Shown here: one piece after another, positions 44,562-55,800 of the stretch
Layout: each line of letters begins with the position of its first letter
How positions within the stretch are numbered: position 1 is the first letter of the stretch
Assembly: GCF_029962835.1 (NCBI RefSeq)
Contig: NC_080581.1
Span: 23,636,001 to 23,700,000 of the forward strand
Direction: 5' to 3'
Length of the DNA: 64,000 nt
DNA from: Magnolia sinica
Taxonomy: Eukaryota > Streptophyta > Magnoliopsida > Magnoliales > Magnoliaceae
Notes under the pieces: generated by a model
The model's input: the letters and a program-made list of their open reading frames with translations, nothing else
Told to the model about the DNA's origin: nothing
Databases searched by the model: none
Made by a program: the position numbers and the translations under genes

Positions 44562-46815
44562 GCTAGTTCAATCGCATTTCAAGTTCATTGAAATTCATGT
44601 TAGGCTAGTTCAATTGCATTTCAAGTTCATTGAAATTCATGTTACCCTCGCTGAATTTCCAGTTTGCCCCGCTGAATTTCCAGTTTTTCCCGCTGATTTT
44701 CTAGTTTCCTCCGCTCAATTTCCAGTTTTCCTCGCTGATTTTCTAGTTTCCCCCATTGAAATTCAACTTTGCCCTGGTGAATTTCATGTTTGCCCCGTTG
44801 AATTTCATATTTGTCCCGCTCAATTTCAAGTTTGCCCCTCTGAAATTCAAATTTGCCCAGCTGATTTTCATGTTTGCCCTGCTGAATTTCATGTTTGCCC
44901 CCTTAATTTATAGGTTCCCTCCCTCAATTTCTAGCTTGCCACGCTGAATTTCTATGTTGTCTCGCTCAATTTATAGGTTGCCTCACTCAATTTCCACGTT
45001 GCCTCGTGTAAGCTCTAGGTTGCCCTGCTCAACTTCATGGTTGCCCCTCTGAATTTCATGTTTGCCCCACTGAATTTCATGTTTGCCCTACTGAAATTCA
45101 AGTTTGCCCCGCTTAATTTCATGTTTGCCCCGCTCAATTTCATGTTTGCCCCACTGAAATTCAAGCATGCCCCGCTCAATTTCATGTTTGCCCCACTCAA
45201 TTTCATGTTGCCTCGCTGAATTTGTAGATTGCCTCGCTTAATTTATAGGTTGCCTCGCTCAATTTCTACATTTCCTCGCACATGCTCTAGGTTGCCTTGC
45301 TGAATTTCATGTTTGCTCCTCTCAACTTCATGTTTGCCCCACTGAAATTCAAGTTTGCCCCGCTCAATTTCGTGTTTGCCCCGCTGAATTTCGTGTTTAC
45401 CCCGCTCAACTTCATGTTTGCCCCGCTGAATTTCATGTTTGTCCCGCTGAAATTCAAGTTTGCCCCGCTTAATTTCATGTTTGGCCCGCTCAATTTCATG
45501 CTTGCCCCGCTCAATTTCAAGCTTGTCTCGCTCAATTTCATGTTTGCCCCGCTCAATTTCATGTTTACGCCGCTAAATTTCATGTTGCCTCGTTGAATTT
45601 CTAAGTTGCCTCGCTCAATTTATGGTTGCCTCGCTCAATTTCTACGTTGCCTCGCGTTAGCTCTAGGTTGCCTCGCTAAATTTCACATTTGCTCTACTCA
45701 ACTTCATGTTTGCCTCGCTGAATTTCATGTTTGCCCATCTGAAATTCAAGTTTGCTCCGCTCAATTTCGTGTTTGCCCCACTGAATTTCATGTTTGCCCC
45801 GCTCAACTTCATGTTTACCCCGCTGAATTTCATGTTTGCCCTGCTGAAATTCAAGTTTGCCCCTCTTAATTTCATGTTTGCCCAGCTCAATTTCATGTTT
45901 ACCCTGTTGAAATTCAGGTTTGCCCCACTCAATTTCATGTTTGCCTCACTGAATTTTATGTTTGCCCGCTGATTTCCATGTTTGCCGCTCTGAATTTCAT
46001 GTTTGCCTCGTTGAATTTCATGTTGCCTCGCTGAATTTCTAGGTTGCTTGGCTCAATTTCTAGGTTGCCTCGCTCAATTTCTACGTTGCTTTGCGCAATT
46101 TTTATGTTGCCTCACTCAATTTCTAGGTTACCTCGTTAAATTTATAGGTTGCCTCGCTCAATTTCTAGGTTGCCTCGCTTAATTTCTACTTTGCCTCGTG
46201 CATTCTAGTTTGCCTCCCTCAATTTCTACGTTGTCTCGCTGAATTTCTAGGTTTCCTCGCTCAATTTCTAAGTTCCCTCGCTCAATATCTAGGTTCTGTC
46301 GCTCAATTTCTAGATTGTCTTGCTCAATTTCTAGGTTGCCTTGCTCAATTTCGATGTTGCCTCATGCAATTTCTATGTTGCCTTGCTAAATTTATAGGTA
46401 GCCTCGCTAAATTTCTACATTGCCTCGCTGAATTTATAGGTTCGCTTACTCAATTTCTAGTTTGCCTCGCTGAATTTCTAGGTTGCCACGCTCAATTTCT
46501 ATGTTCCCTTGCTTAATTCCTAGGTTCCCTTGCTTAATTTATAGGTTCCCTCTCTCAATTTGTACGTTGCCTCGCGCAATTTCTAGGCTGCCTCGCTGAA
46601 TTTCTAGGTTCCCTCGCTCATTGTCTCGGTTCCCTCGCTAAATTTCTTGGTTATCTCGCTCAAATTCTAGGTTTTCCACTCAATTTCACCTTGCCTCGCT
46701 CAATTTTTTTAGGTTGCCTCTCTCAATTTCATCTTGCCTTGCTGAATTTAATGTTTGCCTTGCTGAATTTCATGTTTCCCTCACTCATTTTCTACTTTGT
46801 CTCACTGAATTTTAA
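44562..46815 (+). repeat. 21-bp minisatellite array, about 107 units
   Basis: The consensus unit is GCCCCGCTGAATTTCATGTTT. Two subtypes occur: A, as above, and B, GCCTCGCTCAATTTCTAGGTT. A blocks (about 44650-44905, 45040-45205, 45300-45590, 45680-46020) alternate with B blocks, then a long B block runs to about 46730. A marker GCTCTAGGTTGCC appears at 45012, 45284 and 45660, spaced 272 and 376 bp (13 and 18 units within 1-2 bp). Because 21 is divisible by 3, long ORFs appear on both strands (NFMFAPL or MKLSGAN heptads); these are periodicity artefacts unless shown otherwise. Two 42-bp units start the array at 44562. Confidence 0.93.
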
Positions 46816-46897
46816 CTATGTTTAATTTTTTACGTTATGATTCTTTAAGTAAGTAGTGAACTTTACTTTTAATATATTTTCCATTGCATGTTTGTAG

Positions 46898-47142
46898 GTG
46901 ACGATTCTTGTTCTCAATTCCCAAACCCATCCTCTAAGTGTTCATTGAGATGGTGGTTCGACACAGTGAAGGGTAGATTAGAAAAGCATGATAGTTGGAT
47001 AAGTCTATTCAAGCAATCCCCATTTTCCTTCTTATTGCACCTCTCATCCTTTCGATTTATAGGACTCGAAGTCTACTTCGGAACGTTCAAAGTTGGTAGG
47101 CGAGATGAAAAATGTCATCGCAATTGCCAAGCAGCGGGGTAA
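46898..47142 (+). other. Gene-like fragment, possible exon
   Basis: After TTGCATGTTTGTAG, a plausible splice acceptor, an open frame runs to TAA at 47140-47142 and reads GDDSCSQFPNPSS, then RWWFDTVKGRLEKHDSW and LFKQSPFSFLLHL. The sequence is not repetitive and has ordinary protein-like composition. The last part loosely resembles DUF1985-type domains encoded by plant Mutator-like transposons, but I do not recognise it firmly. It may be a captured or decayed transposon exon. Confidence 0.3.
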
Positions 47143-47275
47143 ATCACACGCCAAGGCGATTTGGCGTTGTGAACGGGTAATGCATTCGTCACATAACATC
47201 AAGCCTGGTTGTAATGTGTTCTTTGATCATGTTTTTTTACTGATAGCCTACTTCTTAAACATGGACAGGTTTATG

Positions 47276-47675
47276 TGTAAGACCCATATCCTAGCTCGTA
47301 CCAGTCTGTAAGCTTTCGCAGTCCTCCCGGTCAAATTCTGGCGAGCTGCGATGCGTAGATAGCATTTGTGCACAACCCTAAGTCGTATCCCGTGTTCCAG
47401 AGTCGGCTTGACTCAAGACTTGTACCCTTACGACTGCGTCGACACCGCGATTTCAACGCTGTGTCTCACGCACCAAGGCAATACCCAGGCCAAGAGATGT
47501 GGGCTCGCGTTCAGTTCGAGAAAAAACGCCGCGCATTTGCAAATCCAAGAGAACATCACATCAATCCCATCAATCAAGTACACATCACATCACATGTCAA
47601 GTACATGCCCCATCCCCAAGCAACTCCTAAAGTCAACTCTCTCTCTCTCTCTCCACCCATCAAGTACATGTAAAT
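47276..47675 (+). mobile_element. 5' fragment of a Del-type LTR
   Basis: Begins TGTAAGACCCATATCC and follows the 5' part of the other Del LTRs (AAGAGATGTGGGCTCG; TCAAGTACA; a CTCTCT run) for about 400 bp. It then joins Copia LTR sequence abruptly. The rest of the LTR is absent. Confidence 0.8.
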
Positions 47676-47679
47676 GCTA

Positions 47680-48900
47680 TTCTATTTAGCTCCTATGAAT
47701 GTCAAATTTTGCAGTGTTAAAACCTCTTGGAATCTGTATCTTGTGTAGCTCATCTTCATATTCAAGATCAAGCAATTCTTATACAAGTTCAAGATGTTCC
47801 AATTCAAGATTCAAGCAGCACAAGGTATGAACAAGAGATTCTTATACAAGTTTAAGTAAAACATCAAGTGATAGATCAAGCTTTCAAGCTTCAACTATGT
47901 CAAGACAATGTGCTTTACTCAAAGCTCAAGTAATCTTCTCAAGCTTAATGCTCATATACTCAAGTTGAAGCACAAGTCACAAGTACTTCAAGTTCAAGCT
48001 TCAACATACTTCAAGATGTCAAGCTTCATGTACTTCAAGATCAACTATCAATCGAAGCGAATGGTGTTTCAATGTTCAAATATCACATATAAGGTATGAA
48101 TGACCTTAGATTGACCATAGGTTAGGTCATATTGATTGCATACTTAATTTGGGTCATTATATAATTTTATAGACTTTTTCTTAACTAGTCCTAGCTTATG
48201 TTCGACTAGTCCAAGATAAAAACATTGGCTCGACCACTTAAAGCAATTTTCGGGGTATGGCATACCAAAGGTAAATTGTATATGGATTAATAGATTTCTC
48301 AAAGTAAATCCATCAAGAAAACCGGTCTTAGAAATTCCGACTCTTAAGTGAACAAATGCTCGACTTCGAGTAGGCTCAACTCAAAGTCCAAGAACCATTT
48401 TTGGGTGGGGCTCGACCGTCATGCTAGCCAGCTGACCGTCATACCACCAATTGACACGTGGAACGGTACTTATCTTATCACGATGAAATATTTGAAATTC
48501 AATTGTTGGTCCGTGACCGCTTGAGCACCTAAAAGGCGAGTGAACTGCTTTTACACTTATAAATAGAGCACGATTATCAGAGTTTGATATCCAATTCATG
48601 CAAAATCAAATCAAGACACCACTCTTAGAGATAAGTTTGTGATATTCTTAAGCTATTTAGTGCTCATTTAATATTCTCTTTAATTTAGATTTTTACATTT
48701 GACTTTGAGTTCGATATTCCATTTTATTTGAAGAAGGGATTTAAGTTTTCCCCTTTATTGAAATCAAAATCAAATCAAGCTAGCCCGAAGTCATTTAATC
48801 TAAAAATAATTTAGAATCCTTTTATAAGTGAGTGTGGACATTGAACATCTACGTTGAACATCCACTTCAAATTGGTTCTACCGGCTCTCCTCAGATAACC
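47680..48900 (+). repeat. SIRE/Maximus-like Copia LTR, copy 1
   Basis: From 48113 to about 48895 it is closely similar to copy 3 at 50112-50885, including the TATA box TATAAATAGAGCACGA near 48559. The upstream part matches the rest of copy 2 in reverse (GTCAAATTTTGCAG). The centre has diverged, with several GACTAGTC motifs damaged relative to copy 3. Confidence 0.75.
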
Positions 48901-50111
48901 AAAACAACAAGATTTTTCTGTCAAATCTTGAAAGAAACCAAAACAAAAAGGAATTTACAATTAAATGTAAAATACCTGATTATCTCCTTCGTTGTAGCAG
49001 CCCGGTAGAACCAAATCAGAGTAGATGATTGAATGTCCAAGTTCAATGTCCAGTACTCAATTACAATGGTTCTAATTCTAATAGATTTTAAATTAAACCG
49101 AATAGGGCTTGCCTTAATTGATTTTGATTCCAAAGAAAGGGAATAGCAATTCCTCTTATCAAATTAGATTGGAATAGCAGAAATAAAATCAATTAAATAA
49201 AGCTAAGGAAAGAGAATATTAAATAAGCACACTTAGCTTAGATAGAGCACAGAATTATCTCTCAGAAGTTCGACGAAGATTGGCTTGAATGGACTAATTA
49301 ATTCAATATTTCTTCTGAGATTCGTGCACTATTTATAGGTGAGCAGATCGTGCAGATCGTCTAGGGAGCTCTTCGACTAGTCAAGCAATAATGATATTTG
49401 AAAAATCAGGCGCGATAAACTTTGACCGTTTCTACGACCGGTCGTAGGTCACCTACGACGTCGAAGAACCTATAACACATCGCTGGATTTCGAGTCGAAG
49501 ATTTTCGAGGTCAAGATGCAATGACATCCTACGATCGGTCGAATGCATTCTGGACTGGTTGAAGCCTAACAGATTTCATCCGGAATTTGTAACAAACTCA
49601 CGATTGATCGAGGAATTTCTTAGACTGGTCGAAGCAAGTCTAGGACTAGTCGAAGAAGGCCTAGGACTAGTCGAAGAACATACCAAACTCATGTAAAAAA
49701 AACATTCGACTTATGTATCCAAAATGACCTACTTCTAAGGTCAACCTATGGTCAGTCAAACCTCTATCATGAAGTATGGACATTGAAACATTAGGAACAA
49801 GTGACCTTGAAGTATGAGCCTTGAAGTCTTGATGTAGTTGAAATCTTGATGTAGCTCAATCTTGAAAGAGTCTTGAGTTCTTTACAAACTGCCTTGTACT
49901 CTTCTTGAAGTCTTGCAGCTTGAGTCTTGTCTTGTGAGCAGTTCTTGCATTCAAGATTGATCCTTGTACTTGTGAGCTTTGCTTGTTGTGAGCTTAGCTT
50001 GTTCATGAATGTTGATTCTTGAGAGAGCTTCACTTATGCAAGTTATATATAACAGTGATTTTGGCACCACAAATTTGACAACAGACAGGGATATAAACTA
50101 TAGCACTTACA
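48901..50111 (-). repeat. SIRE/Maximus-like Copia LTR, copy 2, inverted
   Basis: On the minus strand it starts at 50111 with TGTAAGTGCTATAGTTTATA, passes a TATA box (CTATTTATAGG on the plus strand near 49330) and ends near 48901. Short complementary ends GGTTCTACCGG (about 48886) and CCGGTAGAACC (about 49009) form a palindrome with copy 1 that could fold back. It carries the repeated motif CTAGGACTAGTCGAAG at about 49630-49675. Confidence 0.72.
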
Positions 50112-51608
50112 GATTGACCATAGGTTAGGTCATATTGATTGCATACTTAATTTGGGTCATTATATAATTTTATAGACTTTTTCTTGACTAGTCCTAGCTT
50201 ATGTTCGACTAGTCCAAGTACTGGCTTGACCAGTTTAAGAATTTTCTTGACCAGTCAAAGGTTTGTTATGGATTTTTCAGATTTTCTGTTGAATCCTCGA
50301 CTAGTCTTGGAGACTGCTCGACTAGTCAAGTGAACAATGCTCGACCAGTCGAGCAGGCTCAACTCAAAGTCCAGCAACCATTTTTGGGTGCAGGGCTCGA
50401 CCGATCATGCAGGCCACCCAACCGGTCATACTAGCTAGTCGACCAGTCGTGGAACAGTCTTATCTTATCACGCTCGAAATTTTGAATTCTTTTTGGTCAG
50501 TTGACCAGTCGAGCTGACCTCTGGGCCAGTCGAGTGAACTGTTTTTTCACTTATAAATAGAGCACGATTTTCAGAGTTTGATAAGTCATTCAAGTAAAAT
50601 CAAGGCACCACTCTTAGAGATAAGTTTATGATATTCTTAAGCTATTTAGTGCTCATTTAATATTCTCTTTAATTTAGCTTTTTATATTTGACTTTGAGTT
50701 CGATATTCCATTTTATTTGAAGAAGGGATTTAAGTTTTCCCCTTTATTGAAATCAAAATCAAATCAAGCTAGCCCGAAGTCATTTAATCTAAAAATAATT
50801 TAGAATCCTTTTATAAGTGAGTGTGGATATTGAACATCTACGTTGAACATCCACTTCAAATTGGTTCTACCAGGCTTCATCAAAGGAGAATATCCAGATA
50901 AGTATATTTACATTTTTTGTAAATCTCTTTTTGGTTTTTGAGGTTGTGCCAGGAAAAATCTCTTTTTGGCTTGTCTGAGGTGACCTAGAAAATTTCAGAG
51001 TGTGGGGTTTTTGAATTGTGTAAGCCCATCTGAAAGACACAATTGTAAAGGTTTTAGGTGAACCTTGAAAAACCTATTTCATAGTGAATGTCAATATCCC
51101 GAGGGAGAGGATATTGGGAGTGGAGTACTTGTGTGGCAATTTTTCTAAATAGTTAGTGTACACATAAGCGAACCAATATAATTTCTGGTGTTGTAGTGGA
51201 TGGTTGTGGCTTTGTGTGAATGTTGTAATTTCTTTTTAAGCCTTTGTGGAGAATGTTGTAATCTCTTTTATGCAAGTGTGGGAAGGTTGTAATAGCTTAG
51301 TTTATTTTCTTTACTATTTTTATTCTCCTCTGTATTGGTTTGGGATTTTGATACACAGACTGTTCTAGAAATCAGGTTGTCCTACCATAAGCCATTAGTT
51401 TTTAGTGTAAGATTGTCCTTAGAACAACATCTGTATCAATCTCTTAATACTTGTACATTTAATGTTGCTATTCATTTCTGCCTTGTGAGATTGTTTAGTG
51501 CTATCTTTATTTATATCTGTTTTATTCCACATTTAATTTTTTAATTTGGCATATTCCTATTCCCCCCCCCCCCCCCCCCACTAGGACTCTTAGCTCGGCC
51601 TTTTTAAA
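50112..51608 (+). repeat. SIRE/Maximus-like Copia LTR, copy 3, with gag downstream
   Basis: Starts abruptly at GATTGACCATAGG, lacking the 5' part seen in copy 2, so it is truncated. The TATA box is TTATAAATAGAGCACG near 50552. It contains several GACTAGTC/GACCAGTC motifs between 50180 and 50510. The 3' end has the run of 18 C (51562-51579) and CTAGGACTC just before the primer site, as in other SIRE/Maximus LTR ends that I recall. The exact LTR end is uncertain within about 20 bp. Confidence 0.75.
51562..51579 (+). repeat. Run of 18 C
   Basis: A pure homopolymer within the Copia LTR end, in the place where related LTRs have a shorter C tract. Length could be affected by assembly error. Confidence 0.9.
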
Positions 51609-51620
51609 TGGTATCAGAGC
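51609..51620 (+). promoter_or_regulatory. Primer-binding site of the SIRE-like Copia, tRNA-Met type
   Basis: TGGTATCAGAGC, the exact complement of the 3' end of initiator tRNA-Met, directly after the LTR end region. Confidence 0.9.
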
Positions 51621-51681
51621 TTAATAGCTTGCTTTAATTTTTGGATTAATTTCCTAAGCTAATCGATCTGAGCTTTTTAAG

Positions 51682-52808
51682 ATGTCAATTTTTATAGCCT
51701 TTCAGTCACTAGGCCTCTACCTTTTAATGGCTCCAATTATGCCTATTGGAAAGTCAGAATGAGGATTTTCTTAAAATTCATGGATGAGAGCGTGTGGCAA
51801 GCCACAGTGACCAATTGGGCCCCTCCTACCACTGAAGTAACTAGTACTGACGGATCTAAAACTGTAAAAGTCACACCTTACTTTACTGCTCTTTAGAAAA
51901 GTAAGAGTAGTGCTAATGCAAAAGCTTTAAATGCGATTACTTACGCACTATCACCGGATGAATTCAAGAGAATTATATCCTGCGATACTGCAAAGGAAGC
52001 ATGTGAAATTTTGAAAATGACACACGAGGGAACAACAATTGTCAAGAAATCTAAAGTCCAAATCCTCACAACCAAATTTGAGGAAATATGTATGGAAAAA
52101 AGTGAAACCTTCATAGACTTCTATACAATATTGAATGACATTGTCAACTCTATGTGGGGTCTTGGTGATAGAATCCCATAAAGTAAAGTCTGTGTAAAGA
52201 TACTACGCTCATTGCCTAAACGGTTCAATTCAAAAGAAACCATGATCCAGGAACTTTGTAATACGGACAATATGAGGGTAGAAGAGTTAGTTAGGTCTCT
52301 ACAAACTTACGAGTTAAACTTTAAAGCTCCTAAAGGTAAATCCATCACCCTTAAGTCTTCTAAAATTATTTCTCAAGAAAATAGTAATAATTCTGATTTA
52401 GAAACTTCTGAAAATGATATGGATATTTTAGCTAAAAAGTTTTACAAGATTTTTAAAAGTAAAAAGAGGGTTGATTTGCAAAAACCTATTGAAAAGAAAA
52501 GATCTAGATCTAAAAATTGGAAATCGTTAAAAGACAATCAATGCTATAACTGCCATGAATATGGGCATCTAACAAATAAATGTCCTAAGAAGGACAAGTC
52601 TAAAAAGAAAGGTATGTTAGCTACATGAGATGATTCTTCTTGCTCTGAAGTTCCTTCTTGATCAGAAGATTCTGACACCGAGTCGGCTAATGATGTTAAA
52701 GCCCTAATGACTCTAGCAAAATTCACTTTTTCAGATAATGATGATTCAACTAGTAAAGAAAATCTGAATAATGACCATGAAAATGAAGAAGATCTTCAAG
52801 ATGCTTAT
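51682..52808 (+). pseudogene. gag: SIRE/Maximus-like Copia gag, broken by Del element B
   Basis: After an ATG at 51682 and a likely 1-bp shift, the frame from 51702 reads SVTRPLPFNGSNYAYWKVRM, the typical start of the UBN2 Gag domain. It continues through LNAITYALSPDEFKRI, EGTTIVKKSKVQILTTKFE and LRSLPKRFNSK. A zinc knuckle CYNCHEYGHLTNKC (CX2CX4HX4C) lies near 52543-52584. In-frame stops are TAG 51894-51896, TAA 52179-52181, TGA 52626-52628 and TGA 52659-52661. The gene stops at 52808, where Del element B is inserted; its pol is not seen in the window. Confidence 0.87.
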
Positions 52809-55800
52809 TGTAAGACCCGTGTCCTAATCCGTACCATTCCATAGGCTTCCGCAGTTCTTCCGGTCGAATTCCGGCAATTCTCGACCCGTATCCGATATTT
52901 GCGCGTGATCCTAAGCTGGGTCCTACATACCAAAGTTGGCTCAACCCAAAACTTGTATCCTAGCGACCGCACCGTCACCACGGTTCTAATGCCGCGACTC
53001 GCACACCGAAACAATACCCAGGTCAGAAGATGTGGGCCTGCGTTCATTCCGAAGAAACGCCGCGCGTTGTGAATTTGAGGGAATCTCTACGACATGTCCC
53101 ATTAATCAATCAATCAATCAATGTCAAGTACAAGCCATACCCTAAGTACAACAACCATCCCTCTTTTTCCATAAGTCAACTCTCTCCCTCCCCTCACCAT
53201 TCCTCTTTTACAAAAAAATCAAACTCACCCATACCTCCCATCCCCTTCCATACATCATCCCTTCCATATCATCCCATCACCCCTTTTTCTCTCTCATTTC
53301 TCAAATATCCCAAGCAACAAGCTTCATACGTCCAAGCCTCCCCAAGCTCTCTCCCAAATACTAAGTGTGGCCCACCCTCTCATCTCTCATCCCTACCATC
53401 AAAACCCCATCATCCACCGTTAAAAGTTGAGCATAGGAGCAAACAAGCCTAAGGGAGCAAGAAGGAGGCCAGTAAAGTGGGTGATCCACCGTTAAATTCT
53501 TATTTTTGGGCCCACTTGTTGGTGGGACCCATTTTGATGTATGTAATGTAACCACGAGGGGCCCATAGTGGCGGGGCCCCTCTATCACCATCTCTCTCAT
53601 TCTTCTCTCTCTCTCTCTCCTTCTTTATCCTCCCCCTAGAATGATGTGGGCCCCACCGATTATTGTTAAATCTACTCCATCCATCAGACGGTGTGGCCCA
53701 CCACATTTCAGGAGAGATCCACCATCTATATAGTATATATAGTACACTATATTTATATTATCATAATATTATATTAATATATATATATGCATGGTGGGCC
53801 ACGTGCATGCGGTACCCACCATGACGATTGTGTTATATCCATGCCGTCCAGCGTCCCTGGAGGCTGGACATAGGGTGTGGCCAACATGGAGTGCGTGTAC
53901 TGCCATGGGTGTGTACTAACGGCAGCAAAAAAAAAGAAGAAAAAAATGGTTTTTGGGTTGGCCAGTTAAGCAAGCCCCACCTTGATGTATCAATCCAATC
54001 CACACTGTCCATTCCATTCCATTCCCCACTTGACTTTAGGCGTTGAGCAGAAATTTGAGACCAATCTGATTCTCAGGCAGGCCATACCATAGGAAATAAT
54101 GTTATTAGCATTAAAACCCACCTTGATTCTTCTATTCGCCAAAAACACGTCGCATATTGGTATCATTTGGTCCATCATGGGCTGCAGAATCTAATGGCTG
54201 GGTCGGATCGATCTAATGTGGGCCTTACCACGAAAAAACCACAGAAAAATAGTTTTTAAAAATAATAATAATAACAAATAGCAGCAGCGCGTCTACTGCG
54301 GCCATCCTGAGGATAGCGTCCTTTGCGCGCACGGACGAGGAGGCAGGGACCCACAGTACCAGCCGTGGGCCCCACCGTGATGGGTGTTGCCATCAACACC
54401 GTGCATTAGGTGGGCCCCTTAGGGCAGTGGGCCCCCTCCCAAAAATCAGCCGGATACAAACTCAGGTGGCCCACATGGCTGGAAACAGTAAGGATTGAAC
54501 GTCTGCCATTGAAACCCTTTTTGGGGTCAGAAGTTTTGGATCAATATGAAATTTGTTTTTCCTCCTCAATCCAGGTCTGTGTGACCTTATCAACCGGTTG
54601 GGTGGAAAATAAACATTATGGTGGGCCCAGGTCCATGTGACCTTATCAATAGGATTGGGTGGAAAATAAACATTTTTGGTGGGCCTCAGGTCTGTATGAC
54701 CTTGTCAACAGGATGGGTGGAAAATAAACATTATGGTGGCCCTACTTGGGACCCACTTATGTATGTATTGTATCCACACCTTTCATCAATGTGGACCTCC
54801 ACCATGAAGTATGTGATTTATCTATGCCATCCATCCCTATGGGACCTACCATGATGCATGTGTTGCACCCAAACCGTCCAACCATTTTGGAAGCTCATTC
54901 TAAGGTTTGAGACTAAAAATAAGATAGATCTGTAGTTCAAGTAGAACCCACCATTTAGAAATAGTGGGGACAGTGACATTCACCGTTCAAAACTTCTTAA
55001 GGGCCACGATAGTTCCGATCAAGCCGATGTTTTGCTCCATTTATCTCCATGTTAACGTATGAATAGGTCGGATCCCAAAAGAAAAATACATAATAGTAGG
55101 CCCTGTAGGAATTTTAACAGTGGAGATCATTGTCGCCACTATTATTTGGAGTGTTGTCCAATTGATCTTTTGATATGATTCATGTATACATGAGGCCCAT
55201 GTGATTAGAGGCCCATCTTGATGTATTTGTGGTCCGATGTTGAGGCCCACCTGGATATATATGAGGCCCATGTGATTAGAGGCCCATCTTGATGTATTTG
55301 TGGCCCAATGTTGAGGCCCACCTGGATATATATAAGGCCCATGTGATGCGGCCCATTTGATGTATTGGAGTCCTTGGGTCGAGGCCCAACGGGATGTACA
55401 TAAGGCCCATTGAAATGTGCGATTCCACCATGGTTTATGTGATGTTGTTTTAGCGGCCATGCCTTGAGAACAATGATGGTTTGACGTCCACATTGTGAGA
55501 GCAATGATGGTTAAATGTCCGCATTGTAACTCTCCCTAAGGCCCATCGATAGGACCATACTTGTAGGGTGTAGGCCATCTAGGCTCATCTTCGTTATGAA
55601 CGGAACCCATCATTATATAACATGTTTAGTATAGATCCATGATTCATGATCATACACATCATATGTATGCTTGATATGAGGAGTGACTGATCATAGCATA
55701 TGCCCTCGGGCAGATTGTTTATGGGCTCCCTGATAGGCGGATTTCCCCACATGAGCACGGTATGCGCAGGATTGTTGCATGTCTGGTAGGGTGATTCATG

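Noticed and set aside
44614-45972. Long ORFs on both strands with heptad repeats (NFMFAPL, MKLSGAN)
   Set aside because: A 21-bp period keeps all frames open once a unit lacks stops. Open frames on both strands at once, with no start context or flanking gene, point to an artefact of the period.
44562-46815. CRISPR-like array
   Set aside because: There are no spacers; units are directly tandem, and the surrounding sequence is plant retrotransposon.
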